64,000 bases of DNA from Tyto alba. Taxonomy: Eukaryota > Chordata > Aves > Strigiformes > Tytonidae. Under the pieces are notes generated by a model, which worked only from the letters and a program-made list of their open reading frames with translations, ran no database searches and was not told the origin of the DNA. The DNA lies in the NCBI RefSeq assembly GCF_018691265.1, contig NW_024881322.1, positions 18,595,107-18,659,106 on the forward strand, written 5' to 3'. The translations under genes were made by a program, and so were the position numbers. How positions within the stretch are numbered: the first letter of the stretch is position 1; the number at the start of each line of letters is the position of its first letter. This document shows, piece by piece, positions 1 to 11,100 of this stretch.

Positions 1-354
1 TGCTCCACCGTAGATCTCCATGTGTGGCGGGGGGGGGCCGCCCTGCCGTCTCACCACAGGATACAGGGGGGTCTCTGCTCCGGCACACCTCCCCCCTCCT
101 TTCTTCCTCCGTTCCTCCACTGACCTTGGTGTTCATGCAGCTGCAGCAACTCCTCCTCACCAGTCCCACTGCCCGTCACCACGTCCCTTCTTAAATACGT
201 TATCGCAGAGGTGCAGCTGATTGGCTCAATTTCCCAAACAGAAGTGGAGCTGACGTGGAGCTGGGGGAGCTTCGAGAAGCTTCTCACAGGGGGCCGCCCC
301 GATAGCCCCCTCCCCTGCCACCAAAAAACTCCACCACTCACTCAACCCAGGACA
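1..354 (-). mobile_element. Truncated LTR, family L2 (cut by window edge)
   Basis: This is the reverse complement of the 5' part of the LTR family found complete at 46049-47120 and 50380-51385. The minus-strand start (TGTCCTGGGTTGAG) lies at 354 and the sequence runs leftward off the window. Shared blocks include the segment around the stretch reading GGAGATCTACGGTGGAGCA at the window start and the CTTCTCACAGGGGGCC block near 271-297. No coding capacity is credible. Whether this is a solo LTR or part of a provirus cannot be decided because the rest lies outside the window. Confidence 0.8.
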
Positions 355-885
355 TGCGGTCATGTCTGTGGTGAGAGGGGCTGTGGCTGACCCCTCCCAC
401 TCTCCCGCCACGCGCTGTGGAATGTCTGCATTACTGCAGAGTTACTTAATAAAACTGAGGCAGCATCCAGTGCACGAGGAAAAACACCTGCATTATTCAT
501 CACTGCATTCCGACAAATTGATAGTTTTAAAATTATTTTGCAGAATATGACTCTAGTCTGCTCCGCTTTCACAGGGAGTTTTCTTTTCCTGCTTTGGAAA
601 CACAAACTTGATTCTTTTTTCTAACCCCTTCTCCCTCCCACTTGCCACATCCCTTGGGCAAGCACAATCATTTTTAAAGAAAGCCTGTTAAATAAGAGAG
701 ACCCAGCAGAATCTGCTCTAGAGCCCCCTCAGCAGTCACACGCAGGGTCAATCTACGCTTTCATTCCAGCCTGCTGTACATCCCTGCCATCCCACCCAAC
801 ACATCACTCCTGTTGGAATCATCCCAATGCACTCACACTGGCTGCCATGGCTGAACAGGGATCTCTTGCATAAATAGCATATTGG
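355..885. other. Unannotated intergenic DNA
   Basis: No gene, RNA or repeat is recognised between the two LTR pieces. The first part (about 355-420) is C-rich, and the rest has ordinary base composition. Confidence 0.4.
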
Positions 886-1010
886 TGTCTTAGTTTGGGC
901 TGAAATAGAGTTAATATTCCTTTTCAGGGACTAGATGAGTGCTGTGTTTTGGATTTAGCTTTGGGTTTGGTATGGAAAAAATGCTGATAGTTATTTTATT
1001 TTTGTCATTG
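886..1010 (+). mobile_element. LTR fragment, family L1 (ERV-L type), 5' part only
   Basis: The segment starts TGTCTTAGTTTGGGCTGAAATAG and continues with the block on GATGAGTGCTGTGTTTTGGATT and TTTGGTATGG. The same order of blocks occurs at 52558-52935 and, more diverged, in the ERV-L 5' LTR at 36858. Similarity fades after about 1010, so only the U3 start is retained. It appears to be an old, truncated copy. Confidence 0.6.
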
Positions 1011-4000
1011 CTGGTAGTTCCTTTCCTTGCATCCACTTTAATTGCTGATACATTCAGCTTCACAGGGATTTATCTATGAAGGCAATATATTGTTTTATTT
1101 CTTAAGACGTAGTGCTGTGTAAGTGCAAGTTTCTAATGTCTTCCTACTGGGTACAAGCAGCTCTGATCATCCCTCTGATGTGCCTACTCTGTCTTTTGCC
1201 TCTTCCAGTTGCAGAGGCCTTTTTTACAACTTGAACACATTGAGAGGTGAAACTAACCCTCTTAGTGCAGCACCCATACCCACTGTGACTCAGTTCAGCA
1301 AACCGTTGAAGATACAGCTATGTCAACATTGTTTTAAAAAAGCCTCAACAACCTGCCTTTCTTTCAAACACAAGCAACGACTAAGTTTCATCCCCATCTC
1401 GGAGGCCTGTACAAATCTTAGGGTAGTATGTAAACCCTAAATGTAGAGATCACCCCATTGTTTCCCCAAAATTCCTGGAGGCCAAAATTTTGAGCAGAAG
1501 AGGCAATCATTGCAAACAGAAAAGGCTGTACATATGCTGTTACAAGAAACGTAGGAAAAAGTCAGCCTCAAAGTATTTCCTTCAAAAAATAAACTGGTGT
1601 GAATTGAGGGGGGTATTTAAAATTTAAACTTCTAATTTTTAAACAGTAGGACTTTCTGACTTTAAGTATTTGGGAGCCCACTAAGAACGTATCAGCCAGC
1701 TCTGGTGGTTACACCTCATGGCTGGCTTTGCAGTCACTAGATCAGGAGATGGATTCTTACTAAGTACAACTGTCACTTCAACATATTTTGGACAGCAAGA
1801 CTTTACATTGTATCTTATGTTGGGAGGTAAGAATGCCACAAAGTGTCTTTTATATTTGCATGATGACTATTTGTCTAGAAAATTCCTTCTCTTCATAGTA
1901 TTTTGAACCTTTGAAGTTTGTATCCAGCTGCTAGGTTTCAAATGAGACTTTACAGACTGACTTTATTAGTCACTCAGAGTATCAATTATTAGAATATTAA
2001 TTACTGGAATAACATAAAGCAAAAGCTAGCAAACTTTTTATTACTATGTGATATAAACTGCAACAGCTGAGGCTCACACAAATTAATGCAATATAAAAGT
2101 CAGTGATAGTGAAAGAGGTATTGGCACACGTAATCATTTGCTCGTAGTTTGACCACCCAAGTGGAAATTTCATTAGGAATTTTTAATCACTTCTCCCAGA
2201 CTCATAGGTCTTTTTAGGATCAGAATTCCTTATTTACAGAGCCACCGGTTTTCTCCGTCTCAGACCCACACCGTTCAAGAGATCAAAAAAAAAAAAAAGG
2301 TTAAGGTAACTTAATTGAGATTACCAAAATTTCCACCAGGGAGACAAAGTCCAGTCATGAGCCACCAGTCTCAGTCCGGGAGGTGGTTGCTAGGAGCTCC
2401 TAGCCCCTGGAGAGAAGGAAATATCCTCCCTCCACACTGCGGCGGAGCCCACTCTGCCTACCAGGACAGTAACTGCCTTGGGGAAGCCCTTGTGCAGGTG
2501 GGTGCACACCTCAGACTTAGAGCTGATGCTCTTAGTGCATCCCTGCCCCTCTACGTAGGTGCGGTGCCTGCCCCAACAGGCACATTGCCTTTAGCTCCTG
2601 CAGGACACTCTCTTTGTGCCACAGAAAGGTTGCTATTTTTCTGCCAGATGCTTATCTACACCTGTGCAGGAGGGAAGAGGATTGTCTCGAGAATAAGCTG
2701 CAAAAGGAAAACTGTTGCCTTCCTAGCCTCCACATCAGTCTTTAGACACTAATCACGATTGCTTTGGCCACAATATCTACACCATAAACCTGCGAGAGTC
2801 AAATGTGGTAAACAAAAATAAATAAAAATAATCTTCCTCGTGATATGATCAAGTTTCTTGTGAAATTTACTCAATTTATTTTAGCTGAGTTTTAGAGAAA
2901 TAGCATAAGGATAATGGATTACAAATTTCTCTCATTAAAGCAAAACAAATATTTTGAAGAGAACATAGCTCAAAGTTAGACATAGTACCTTCTTTCTAGG
3001 TAAAGTTATCATTCCACTAGAATTTTGTTTTGTTGTTTAAACTGAATTTTGAAAGTGTTAACTTAGATGCTTAGTGTAAGAAATAATAATTGCAAATATG
3101 CAACACCATTACCTCCACTGAAAAAGCTGAGCTATTTCTTCAGCAAGCATTCCCTAGGGAAATGTGTTAGAAGACTCTGAATATACAAATACCTGTAGTC
3201 CCCAGAGATTACATGAATTTTAATTAATTCCCAAGAGGGAGAGAGTCTTCCCAAACTCTAAATTGCATTGAAGCTATGCAAGAAAAAAAAGGCATGTTGT
3301 TTTAATTCTACGTACTTCACAGTTTTTTCCACTCCATAAAACACAGAATGTTTTCACAGTGGTACAGGTTATCCCTCTTAGGACTGAAACCCTGAGCAGG
3401 GGAAAACCAAGTCAGAAGGAAGTGCTGCTAAGTGTCACGTGAAATAATTTTCTCTGTTGTTTTGAAAACACAGATCTATATTTTAAGAAGTCATTCCCCA
3501 CCAATTTAAGACAATGGCAGGTTACACATCTAAAGGAGATATGCTTTAAGAACGCTCTGCAACAAATGTGTATCATTCCCTGTCACTGTCCTAGTCCTGT
3601 GAATACTCCAAGGGCTGTAGGTGTTGTAGATAGGCACACATTAAATCTCTGCCTTAAGGAGCTTGCAGGCAAGTGTCTCTTGCCTGTTTTCTGTACTATT
3701 GTCTGTCAGAGTGGGTGCTGGTTTTGTTGAGATATGTGGGTGCTTTTTCAATGTAAATAATAGCTAACACTAATTGATGGTAATAAAGCAATATTAGTTT
3801 ACACTTACTGAAGGCACGGACCTAAATATCAGCAAGTATGAAAATAAAATGGAAACCTATTGTGCATGCTAGATGGAATAAAACAGCTACAGTACAGTGA
3901 AACATTCCCTTGGGGGGAAAAAAAAAAAAAAAAAAAGAAAAAAAGACCCGAAACAAACACCATAAGTATCAGATAAACCAAATCTTATGGATAAAATAAA

Positions 4001-6160
4001 GCATTTCACGAACAATTATTATTTAATGAAAATTTCTATAGCCACATGAATGGCACCATAAACTCCAAATAGCTTACAGTACTTTCTGCTGTTGTAAGAG
4101 TTGTCACTGTAAGCAGGAGGACTAGGCAACAAATCGGACCTGATTTGTGCTCCTGTAATTGGTTCCAGAAGAGAAAGCTGGTCAGATAAAGATCTGAGTC
4201 TGGGATCTTCTAATAAGCAAGTGAAAAAGAAACCCAGGCTAAATCAAACAGACCAGAACTTACTTAATTTATAGTAATGACATATAATAGAACTTTCATA
4301 GAAGAAAAGAAGAAAGAACAAACTGATATCAAAGTGCAAGTGCTTAGCATCTCAGTGATTAGCTGTGAATATATTTAATTGCAGCCCATGTTCCAAAGAT
4401 ATAAGATAAAGATCGGATATGAAGGTTTTAGTTTTGGATAGCTAATAATGCTACAGTTCCTGCTCCAAAACAAAGAGTCAAAACATTTCTACCAGTCATC
4501 CACCCAAACACTTAAGCACCTACCTTTTGCTAAACCCCATCCTTTCACTACATTTCTTCCCTACAGATGGGTATCTTCAGAATTACAGAAAATGAACATT
4601 CAGGGATAAGTGCAGGGAACATTTATCATATGATTTCTAACAAAGTACAGAAAATATAGCTCTTGAAGGATTTCTCTCTCCTTTACCTTCTTCTGTGTTC
4701 CAGGTTTTATTGCTGCTGAGAGTTCATCTAGCTGGTTTCTTTATTCAATACAGACCCCTTCTGAAAGCTGTCTGTTTGACAGAGCAATGAGTTTCCTTTC
4801 CTGTTACAGTCAGTTTTACCTATCTCATGCTTCTGTGCATAAACACGGGTCACTCCAGATCCGAGGGAGCCACTATTCTTAACAATCATCTACTTCCTCA
4901 GACTCATACTCCCATTGGGGCTGCTCTCAATGGGTCATGCAATTTGCAGTGGCAGTTTGCAAGGCCACAGAAGGAAAAGTGCACCTCTGGGAAGGGACAA
5001 GGAGGAGACATGAAAACATAAGAATGGGTGAGAGACAGATAACCTCCTCCTGCATATGTATCGGGAACTTAAAGAACCAAATACTTGTGTCTTTTCTGCA
5101 GCGAGCAATAAAATGACATGCAGCTTGGGTATATCTTACTATACACTCACCAGGGTAGGATCACAGGGATAAAACTGTATGTTCTCCTGCTCATCCTTTA
5201 ACCAGGACAGATTTTCCCTAGAATGTATGCTGGCGCCCAAGGAAATTTTAAAAAGTTTGAAGAGAGGTTGAGCTGGGAAGCATTTGGCAAAGTCAGTTAT
5301 GGAAACACTTTTGATGAAGAATTACACCAGACTTAACGGCCAATAAAGACAAGTACCCACAGGCCTTCAGAGAAAAAGAGGGCTAAAGAGAAGCTGAGTC
5401 ATGGAAAACCCACCTTACTTTGATAATCACAGGCCTTTGGGGAAGGAAAGAGGTAGCGATTTGGGAGATTAACTACCAGTTGCTCCCACTTATTACAGCA
5501 GGAGAGAGCACAGCCGTGTCCAGCCCACAGTTGCCCCAGGCAGGAGGGATGAGCTGTATTCCTACAGCGAAAGCAGCCCTCTTCAGAAAGGAGAGAGAAG
5601 CCCGGGTGAAAATAAATTACATGAATCAGTGCTTATTGATATCTGTGTTCACCGTATGCAGAAGCAGCTGAAAACTACAGCGAAGGGAGGCTCTCCGACA
5701 TGAAGCTCCTTTTTGTGGCCGAGCAGATCTAACAGCTTGCTTCTGGCAGGGGGTCCCATACCCAACCTGACCGCCTGCTCCCGCGCTTGCCCGGGGCTAC
5801 TGCTAGTGCTCATCAAGTTTCTCGGTGAGCCAATACAAATTTTTGGTACTGGATGGTGCTGAAGGGAGCTCTTCCCAGAACTGAAGCATGTACACTGGCC
5901 TTTTTTTGGAAGTACCTTTTTTGAAAACTGTAGAGCTTCCTTCCATTGGGGTGCCTAGGAGCTCCTTTCCTCCAGTCGGACATCTCTTTTTACTTAGTTG
6001 GTAGAAATGGAATTGTTTTTGCAATTCCACCCATTGAGGCCATTAAAACAAGGTAACTTAGAAAGAGATGCACACAAGTGGCAATTCTGTGGGTGGGCGT
6101 GATGCTGGAAGTTTAATTTTCTCGAGAAAGCACAGTAAAGAGGTGTGGAAAAAATGCCAG
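1011..6160. other. Intergenic DNA without recognised gene
   Basis: This is AT-rich non-coding sequence with A-runs at 2287-2299 and 3919-3936. Open frames of up to 145 codons exist (2315-2752) but show no recognisable domain and have no splice or promoter context. In mammals Y3, Y4 and Y5 RNA genes lie on this side of Y1. I scanned for their conserved ends (GGCTGGTCCGA and TTGACTAG/TTGACTGG) and saw none here. Confidence 0.4.
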
Positions 6161-6320
6161 GGAAAGGAAAGGAAAAAGGAAAGGAAAGGAAAGGGAAAGG
6201 AAAGGGAAAGGAAAGGGAAAGGAAAGGGAAAGGAAAGGGAAAGGAAAGGGAAAGGAAAGGGAAAGGAAAGGGAAAGGAAAGGGAAAGGAAAGGGAAAGGA
6301 AAGGGAAAGGAGAAAAAAAA
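6161..6320 (+). repeat. Purine-strand minisatellite, 11-bp unit GGGAAAGGAAA
   Basis: About ten near-perfect units of GGGAAAGGAAA occupy roughly 6186-6311, flanked by simpler GGAAA repeats and ending in an A-run. The plus strand is almost pure purine for about 160 bp. It begins about 140 bp before the octamer of the Y1 promoter. Mirror-symmetric polypurine tracts of this kind can form intramolecular triplexes, which is general knowledge and is not shown here. All frames are open across it, which creates long artefactual ORFs on both strands. Confidence 0.95.
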
Positions 6321-6456
6321 AGCCAGACATAACAACGAAGAAATTAAAGAGGAGGAGGAGGGCGAGGGGAGCCAAGCGCGCGGCGGAAGGAGCCGCGGGA
6401 GACGCCGAGAAGGCGGGCCATGACGCCCCGCCCCCCGCGGGGCCGGGCCCCTCGTT

Positions 6457-6464
6457 ATTTGCAT
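6457..6464 (+). promoter_or_regulatory. Octamer ATTTGCAT (Oct-1 site) of the Y1 distal sequence element
   Basis: A perfect octamer ATTTGCAT lies 234-227 bp upstream of the Y1 RNA start. This is the usual position of the distal sequence element in vertebrate type-3 Pol III genes. It abuts a ZNF143 site, as in many snRNA-type promoters. Confidence 0.85.
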
Positions 6465-6486
6465 ACTACCGTCCCAGAATGCAGCG
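6465..6486 (+). promoter_or_regulatory. ZNF143/Staf (SBS) site of the Y1 distal sequence element
   Basis: The sequence ACTACCGTCCCAGAATGC matches the Staf/ZNF143 binding consensus (ACTACAATTCCCAGAATGC) closely. It directly follows the octamer. The octamer plus SBS pair about 220 bp upstream of +1 is the standard distal element of snRNA-type Pol III promoters. Confidence 0.85.
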
Positions 6487-6624
6487 GGGCAGCGCGGCGG
6501 AGGCACACGCCGTCTCGCTGCCGCCCTTACCGGCGTTTGTATGTGCCCGTGGCTTCCATCGCGCTGTGGGAGCGGCGAGCGCGGCTGCGTGGGCCGGGGC
6601 AGGGCTAAAGGCGCCGGCCCGCTG

Positions 6625-6644
6625 CTAGCCGTGAGGCGTGGGTT
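6625..6644 (+). promoter_or_regulatory. Candidate proximal sequence element (PSE) of Y1
   Basis: CTAGCCGTGAGGCGTGGGTT occupies -66 to -47 relative to the Y1 start. It resembles vertebrate PSEs (CTCACCATAAACGTGAAAT-like) with one inserted base, and it ends 16 bp before the TATA box. That spacing is diagnostic of SNAPc-dependent Pol III promoters. The sequence match is moderate; position and spacing carry most of the weight. Confidence 0.65.
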
Positions 6645-6660
6645 CCCCGAGCGCGGGTGG

Positions 6661-6667
6661 TATAAAT
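6661..6667 (+). promoter_or_regulatory. TATA box of Y1 (Pol III type 3)
   Basis: TATAAAT lies at -30 to -24 relative to the first G of Y1 RNA. Together with the PSE it specifies Pol III rather than Pol II use in vertebrate type-3 genes. Confidence 0.85.
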
Positions 6668-6690
6668 GGCTGCAGAGCGGGGAGGCAGCT

Positions 6691-6802
6691 GGCTGGTCCG
6701 AAGGCAGTGGGGCATCTCAATTGATTGTTCACAGTCAGTTACAGATTGATCTCCTCGTTCTCTCTTTCCCCCCTTCCCACTACTGCATTTGACTAGTCTT
6801 TT
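6691..6802 (+). ncRNA. RNY1: Y1 RNA (Ro60-associated small cytoplasmic RNA)
   Basis: This is a 112-nt Pol III transcript. Y RNAs bind Ro60 (RO60/TROVE2) and La; they have been linked to RNA quality control and to initiation of DNA replication. The 5' end GGCTGGTCCGAAGG and the 3' end TTGACTAGTCTTTT are the paired ends of Y1. The lower stem keeps the conserved bulged-C Ro60 region (GGTCCGA opposite TTGAC). The loop has the Y1-specific block TCTCAATTGATTGTTCACAG followed by AGTTACAGAT and a pyrimidine-rich tract TTTCCCCCCTTCC. Compared with human Y1 from memory, the changes are mostly in the loop and in paired stem positions. All external promoter elements are present upstream. The flanking gene PDIA4 lies on the other strand, as in mammals. 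I see no Y3, Y4 or Y5 in the window. Confidence 0.95.
6799..6802 (+). terminator. Pol III terminator TTTT of Y1
   Basis: A run of four T residues follows GACTAGTC and is succeeded by GCACC. It is a minimal Pol III terminator and would leave the 3' oligo-U tail bound by La. Confidence 0.85.
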
Positions 6803-6902
6803 GCACCTGGAGCGCACCCCTCAGCGTCCTCCAGCCGCCGCTACCAGCTCCTCAGACGCAGTCCAAGAAAACCAAAAAAAAACCTTTTAAACTTAGAAGA
6901 AC

Positions 6903-7455
6903 TGATACAGGGCCTAGATAGGAACAGGGGATGTAAGGGTTAATATGGGAATAGCAAGAAGGGGATGACAAGGGAAATAGTTGAGATAACAGTTTTGCCT
7001 AATAAGTAGATAGTTTGTAAAACATGATGAGCTGAGGTATGGGGTCTTTAGGCTTTATCAGTACAAAGCCGGTTGGGACTAGACCTACGGTTTGGACAAC
7101 ATCCAGTAAGAGACTGAGTCTGCGTGAAACCTGGGGTCACAGAGCGGACAGGAGGAAGAGGAGCTTGACTTCATCCCCAAAGACCCCCACGACCACCACC
7201 AGAAGGCACTGCGCAGACTCAATTGGGAGGAGATTATGGAAATGCTAATTATAATACAAAGCGGGGATAGGTAATGCATATGTATAGGCGTATTGCAAAA
7301 TATTATGAATATGGAATCATTTGCTCTATAAATCTAAGGTAACGGTGCCATATCGGCGCGCACAATAGGAGGAGCGATCCCCTGTGTGCCCAGCGCTGAG
7401 TAAACATACCTACTTTACAATCTATCAGATTGTGGAGTCTGTTTTCCGCACGTCA
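6903..7455 (+). mobile_element. Probable solo LTR (class II/ERVK-like) just downstream of Y1
   Basis: The segment begins TGATACAGGG and ends CCGCACGTCA. It contains a TATA box (TATAAAT, 7327-7333), a likely polyadenylation signal (AGTAAA, 7399-7404), and a U5-like end with TTGTGGAGTCTGTTTTCCGCA, typical of avian class II LTRs. The flanks share GAAC (6899-6902 and 7456-7459), compatible with a short target-site duplication. No internal retroviral sequence follows. A similar U5 end occurs at about 32660. The exact 5' boundary is less certain than the 3' end. Confidence 0.65.
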
Positions 7456-8150
7456 GAACCCCACCACCTGTTATCTCAGCATCCACACTTCCAGCCAAAT
7501 CCTTGGTTGGTCGGTTTGCCCGCCGCTGCCTACAGCCTCCAAAGCACAAACCAGACTCTGCTAACCTAGATGAGCTTGGGGACGTGCCGAAAGTGAAGCG
7601 GAGTGCTCCGCGCGGAGTTGGCCCTTTGGGACACAACCGGCTCCCTGAAGCGGCGCCGCACCTTCCACCTCCCAGCTGCGCTGAGGTGGCCCAGTGCGAG
7701 GCACGGTGGCCCGACTGGCTGCTGCCTGCCCGGGGACCGGGGTGACGGGGAGGGTGGGGAGGTGCGCTCTTTGCAGCCGCTGCCCCTGCTCCTCGGTGGC
7801 CTTTTGCACCCCTTCACCCAGGGCTGCGAAGGGGGAAATGGGCAAGAAGCAAATCAACAGGGTAGTGCTGGTGCCGAATCTGGCTCTATTGCGCCTGAGG
7901 GGTTTAATTGAGCCAGAAAGTGGGGCGGTTATAGCTTCAAGGGGGGAACCCAAGAACATACCGGGTTTGCACGTATTTCACGGGGTGGTGGGCTTGCCTG
8001 GGAAGAGAATGCTGATGGGTGATCCAGAACCTGGGCTCAGGGGATGTGGGAACCTCAGGAGAACCAAAGACCAGGGAATTCAGGGCATTCAGGGTGTTTG
8101 AAGGAAGGCTGGACACTACAGAGAGCCAGAGATGTAACTTTTTTTTTATT
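7456..8150. other. GC-richer unassigned segment
   Basis: This stretch is clearly more GC-rich than its right-hand flank and has overlapping open frames on both strands (longest 135 codons at 7694-8101 plus and 132 codons at 7561-7959 minus). None gives a recognisable protein, and no splice architecture is evident. It could be an exon of a non-coding transcript, part of an unrecognised repeat, or simply GC-rich DNA. Confidence 0.3.
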
Positions 8151-11100
8151 TTTATTTTATTTTAAAGTAGTGGGCAGAGTCATATTCTTTCTTCCTCAGA
8201 AAAAAGCAAAGGATTTCTGAGGAATATGGAAAAATGTAGGCATTAGAATCACTTCTTCTTGAAAACTTAACTCCTGCTTCTGTATGAATATAAACACATT
8301 TATGGATACATACAATGTAGTTAGCACAATCAAAAGTATTTCTAAGCATTTTTGTGAAGCAGTAAAAGAATCTCGCTTTTGAAACTATGCCTGGTCAGGT
8401 AAAGGGAGTTCCAGAGCACATTAGAGCACTTCTAAAGGTACATTTAGTCTGCTGGTGTATCTCAGATCACCAAGGATGGGGAGCTGGAAGCTAAAGGTAT
8501 CAATATTTTTGGCACATAAGGAGAAAAGAAAGGTGTGTGAACAAAGTCAAAATCACTACATAAAGACTGAACTCATGTTTTAATGCAGACAAAGAAACAT
8601 TGCAGGTTTACAGAGGAAAAAACCCTAATCAAAACAAAACAGAAAATGATATTTCATTCTTCAGGGAAGAAAAAAATCTTGCCTTCTGAAGTTAAAGTAA
8701 AAAAAGACAGCTGATTAAATATTGCATTACAACACTCTCACTATCTTTGTTTTTACTACCTCTTTGGTTTTTCATGTCTCCTTATGTACCCCTTCTCACT
8801 GGTTCTTTGTTCTCTTGCATCCATTTTTTCCTTTCTTTCATTTTCCTTGCCCTCAGCTCCACACCTCGTTGCCTCATCCCCAGCTCTTTCCTTTAAAGGC
8901 CTTTATGTTCAGAAGTCTTTCCCCCCAAAGCAAGCAGCACGGAGAGGTAATTCTCAAACCACCCTTTCTCCCACGGGCTTTGCTGCATGTGCAGGGGTGA
9001 GGAGGAGACGCAGGCTCCAGCTTCCCCCCCAGCCACACAGGTCTAGTACTAGTACACACACACCAGGAACAGATCCGTTGCCTCTGCCCACACTGCCTTG
9101 GGCGGGCTTGCTCCGGTGTAACACAGGTCAGATTGAAGCACTAGGTGAGAAGGACCTGCCCCAAGAACAAGATCAGCAAGCCAGTCCCCTCCATCAGCTC
9201 TCCAGTGAAGTTCTGTTTTCTTTCTCTAACCCAACAAGTTTTCATTTCTCTAAAGAGATGCAGCAGAAGGGACAGCCTAGCTGTCCCTGACAGGTAGAGA
9301 GCTAGAGCACTGCTTCAAGAGATGTACATCTGAGCATTCTTACGACAGGCAAGATGTCTCCCTGACTTTGGACAGGTGCTGTTACCACTGTTGTAAAAAT
9401 GTGGAGGGTCACACCTGCTGCTTAAAGAGAAATTCTTTGATAGTGAATGTTGGTCACCTGCTTTCCAGAGGGAGTTTTATGCCAAGAGTTATGGACTGCA
9501 AGAACATTCCTGTGACCTCAAGAAATCTGCCTAAGCCTAAAAGAGAGGTGGCTTTCAAGCCCTTTCCTCAGCATTTCCTACCAGCTGGAGCTTTGTTGCT
9601 CCTTAGCACCCTGTTTTGGATCTTGACTGAAGTGCCCAAGTCTCCCTATCCAGGAGGATTTTTCCCCTGCAGGTACATTCCCAGACACCAAACTTCATAT
9701 TTTACATTCCACTGCAGGGACCAGTCGACTCATCTTTAGGTACTGAGTCTTTTGTTGCCATCGTAATGGTCGATTTATCTTTCCTATTCTGAAAGATTAA
9801 CACTGGATTCAATTTAATAAAGAAAACTTGACCTAGGAGGAAGGAAACGCTGTAGAGAACCACATAATAATCACTTATTTCTAGTGGCAAATAAATTAGT
9901 CCAGTAGTGTACTTCTGAAGGTATTTGAGGGACTCTCTGAAGTCAAAGTCTATGAAGCAAATATATTTAGCTCTTAAGTGTCTTTGCTTATTAGAGGCAC
10001 CTCTCGAGTCAGGCAATACTCATTCATTCTTTTATCACCATTAAAAATGTGTGGTCTAAATTGGTTTCAGCTACTGATAAGATGAAAAGTGATTCAAGAG
10101 GAAGGTTTGAAACCAAATCAGTTTTGTGGCACTTTTCCCCTCCCTGGACAGTCCCAAACAGTATTGCAAGATTTACAATTCCTACTAGAACATCTTCATA
10201 CTGTTCTACTTATTTTGTACCTGAGCAGATGCATCTATCAAACTAAATGTTTTCCCAGATTTTATTGCACTCACATAATTATTTGATCTGTATTTGCTAA
10301 TGGCATATACAGGTGATTAGCTGCATTGCTTGTTATTCATGGTTACATAGGTGTAGAGATCTTCACACATTATCTTAAATTCCTTCTTCCTTTCCAAGCA
10401 AAATGTTTTCCATCGACGAGTCAGGTCTTGTCTTTCAAAGAGCAGTGTTTCACAGCCAAGAAGATGACTTTTTCCTTATATACCCATAGTTCGACAGGAT
10501 CCGCTCAAGCTGAAGTATTTAAGTACTGTACGTCTGATGAATGTTGACTATTCCTACAATTCTCAGCAAAACAAGCCACATCGGTAGGAAAATAGCCCAA
10601 CCAAACACCAATTGCTTATACCACTGAACCTGTTGTCACGTTACCGTGGTTAAAGAGGGACTTTTCGATCCTTACCTGTTATTTTGGACAGCTTTCAGTG
10701 TGAAGAAGTGCCACCCACTGCTGTGCCACTATAGAAAACCTGGTGCTTCAAGGATCTCCTTAATATTTGTGATGCATCTTGGAAGTGAGAGTGAAAACCA
10801 AAGCCACCTGTGACCTTCTTTAATTAAAATGTGACTTTTCTATTTAAAGAGTGGCTGGTTTGTCCAAATTGAACATTAAGGGTGATCTCAGAAAACTAAA
10901 GAGGCAGGCAGATTACTAAGGCCATTTTCATTTCAATGGACTGGTTAGTACACCAATAACAACTCTCTTGATTTGCATCTGCTGCAGTTATGGGCTCTGT
11001 TGCTGCTCCTTCAGGCTTGTTGGAAGGATTCTGAACAAAGCTCAACCCATCTGCCACTAGGCCCTCTGTGAAAATCTGCTGGCTGGGAAGAGCTACGGCT

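Noticed and set aside
2315..2752. 145-codon plus-strand frame
   Set aside because: No recognisable domain, no splice context and no support from neighbours; length is within chance expectation for a window this size.
6068..6628. 186-codon plus-strand frame, and 170/105-codon minus-strand frames
   Set aside because: They are open only because the purine minisatellite has no stops in several frames. The products are Lys/Gly/Glu/Arg or Phe/Pro/Leu/Ser repeats, and the plus frame runs through the Y1 promoter.
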